NCBI GenBank assembly: GCA_027081375.1
Contig: JALWKR010000091.1
Coordinates: 1-5,733 of the forward strand
DNA length: 5,733 nucleotides
DNA from: Persephonella sp.
Lineage (GTDB): Bacteria; Aquificota; Aquificia; Aquificales; Hydrogenothermaceae
Reading direction: 5' to 3'
Shown: positions 5,362 through 5,733 of the stretch, piece by piece
How positions within the stretch are numbered: position 1 is the stretch's first letter
Layout: each line of letters begins with the position of its first letter
Program-made: the position numbers and the translations under genes
Notes under the pieces: generated by a model
Seen by the model: the letters and a program-made list of their open reading frames with translations, nothing else
Told to the model about the DNA's origin: nothing
Databases searched by the model: none

Positions 5362-5733
5362 CTAAACCCTCTCCTGAACTCTAAGTACTTTTCCGTATAG
5401 CTCAAGCTGATTTAGAACTTCTTGTGGAACTTTTGTTTTTCTTTCGCCTTTTGCATCTTCTAGAAGAACCATCTCATCTTCTTTATCTAAATACCTGAAA
5501 AGTCCCCATTTTCCTTTTTCTTTAAACAGTACAATATCTCCTTTTTCTACTGTGAGAGGTGGAATTTTCCCAACTAAAACCCAAAGTCCCCTTATCTTAA
5601 GCCAGAAAGCACTTTCTTTAAAGTTTTCTATATTTTCAACGAGTACTAGCGGAGTTTCTATTTCTTGAATTTTATCTATAGTTTCTTCATCTATCAGTTC
5701 ATACCCTTGAAGAAAAACAGTGGGAATTGTTCT
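5362..5733 (-). CDS. C-terminal part of a LexA/S24-like protein, catalytic residues not seen (partial)
   Basis: This open frame runs off the right edge; 123 residues and a TAG stop (5364-5362) are visible and the N-terminus is missing. The layout recalls the C-terminal domain of LexA and S24 repressors: a strand like AFWLKIRG (42-49), then LTVEKGDIVLF (60-70, like the family's GD.V.. strand), KWGLFRYL (75-82), and the final strand LYGKVLRVQER (112-122, like the family's terminal GkV..v.R). The catalytic serine normally follows the first strand as GDSM; here the sequence is GLWVLVGK, and R80 stands where the catalytic lysine would be expected. If the match is right, it is a non-cleaving relative, and a helix-turn-helix domain might lie outside the window. 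The resemblance is weak and another small beta-barrel fold is possible. It is upstream of, and coupled to, the lipoprotein gene. Confidence 0.6.
   Translation of the reverse strand, partial: RTIPTVFLQGYELIDEETIDKIQEIETPLVLVENIENFKESAFWLKIRGLWVLVGKIPPLTVEKGDIVLFKEKGKWGLFRYLDKEDEMVLLEDAKGERKTKVPQEVLNQLELYGKVLRVQERV
5367..5375 (-). promoter_or_regulatory. Ribosome binding site for the TTG start of the lipoprotein gene
   Basis: AGGAGAGGG on the minus strand ends 5 bases before the TTG at 5361. It lies within the last codons of the upstream gene, so ribosomes finishing that gene would stop at the re-initiation site. Confidence 0.75.

Overview
The window comes from an AT-rich bacterial chromosome and holds one tRNA gene and nine protein-coding genes, one of them cut by the right edge. 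The coding sequences are rich in Lys, Glu and Ile. The tRNA, by contrast, is about two thirds G+C with almost all-GC stems. A GC-rich stable RNA in an AT-rich genome, together with these proteins, suggests a thermophile; a low-GC Aquificota such as the Hydrogenothermaceae would fit, but this is inferred from composition and style and not from a database match. No insertion sequence, CRISPR array, phage module or rRNA was seen.

Layout. (1) 1-172: a gene-free leader ending in a near-consensus sigma-70 promoter. (2) 173-245: a tRNA with a CAT anticodon, whose identity positions fit tRNA-Ile2 (lysidine type) better than tRNA-Met. (3) 273-1589: murF, the last cytoplasmic step of the peptidoglycan precursor pathway, only 27 bases behind the tRNA and probably read from the same promoter. 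(4) 1581-2291 (minus): an AbiEii/DUF1814-type nucleotidyltransferase-like protein with an altered active-site motif and no visible antitoxin partner; its 3' end overlaps that of murF. (5) 2292-2375: a compact divergent promoter region with a small palindrome. (6) 2376-4511 (plus): a tight four-gene operon: a small two-helix membrane protein, a small soluble acidic protein, a 12-helix MFS transporter of the metabolite:H+ symporter (MHS) family, and a second small membrane protein. (7) 4502-5733 (minus): an operon read leftward: a partial protein resembling the LexA/S24 C-terminal fold, a thioredoxin-like lipoprotein with a TTG start, and a small unknown protein whose start is better placed at 4825 than at the longer GTG. 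Its last gene converges on and overlaps the end of the transporter operon.

How the parts work together. The genome is packed: both convergent junctions overlap (9 and 10 bases) with no terminator hairpin, and same-strand genes are 1-35 bases apart or share stop/start bases. The most distinctive unit is the transporter operon, whose three small partners I do not recognise. They may be accessory factors of the MHS carrier, but that rests on position only. I see no clear evidence of a complete new system; the best leads are this operon and the orphan AbiEii-like protein.
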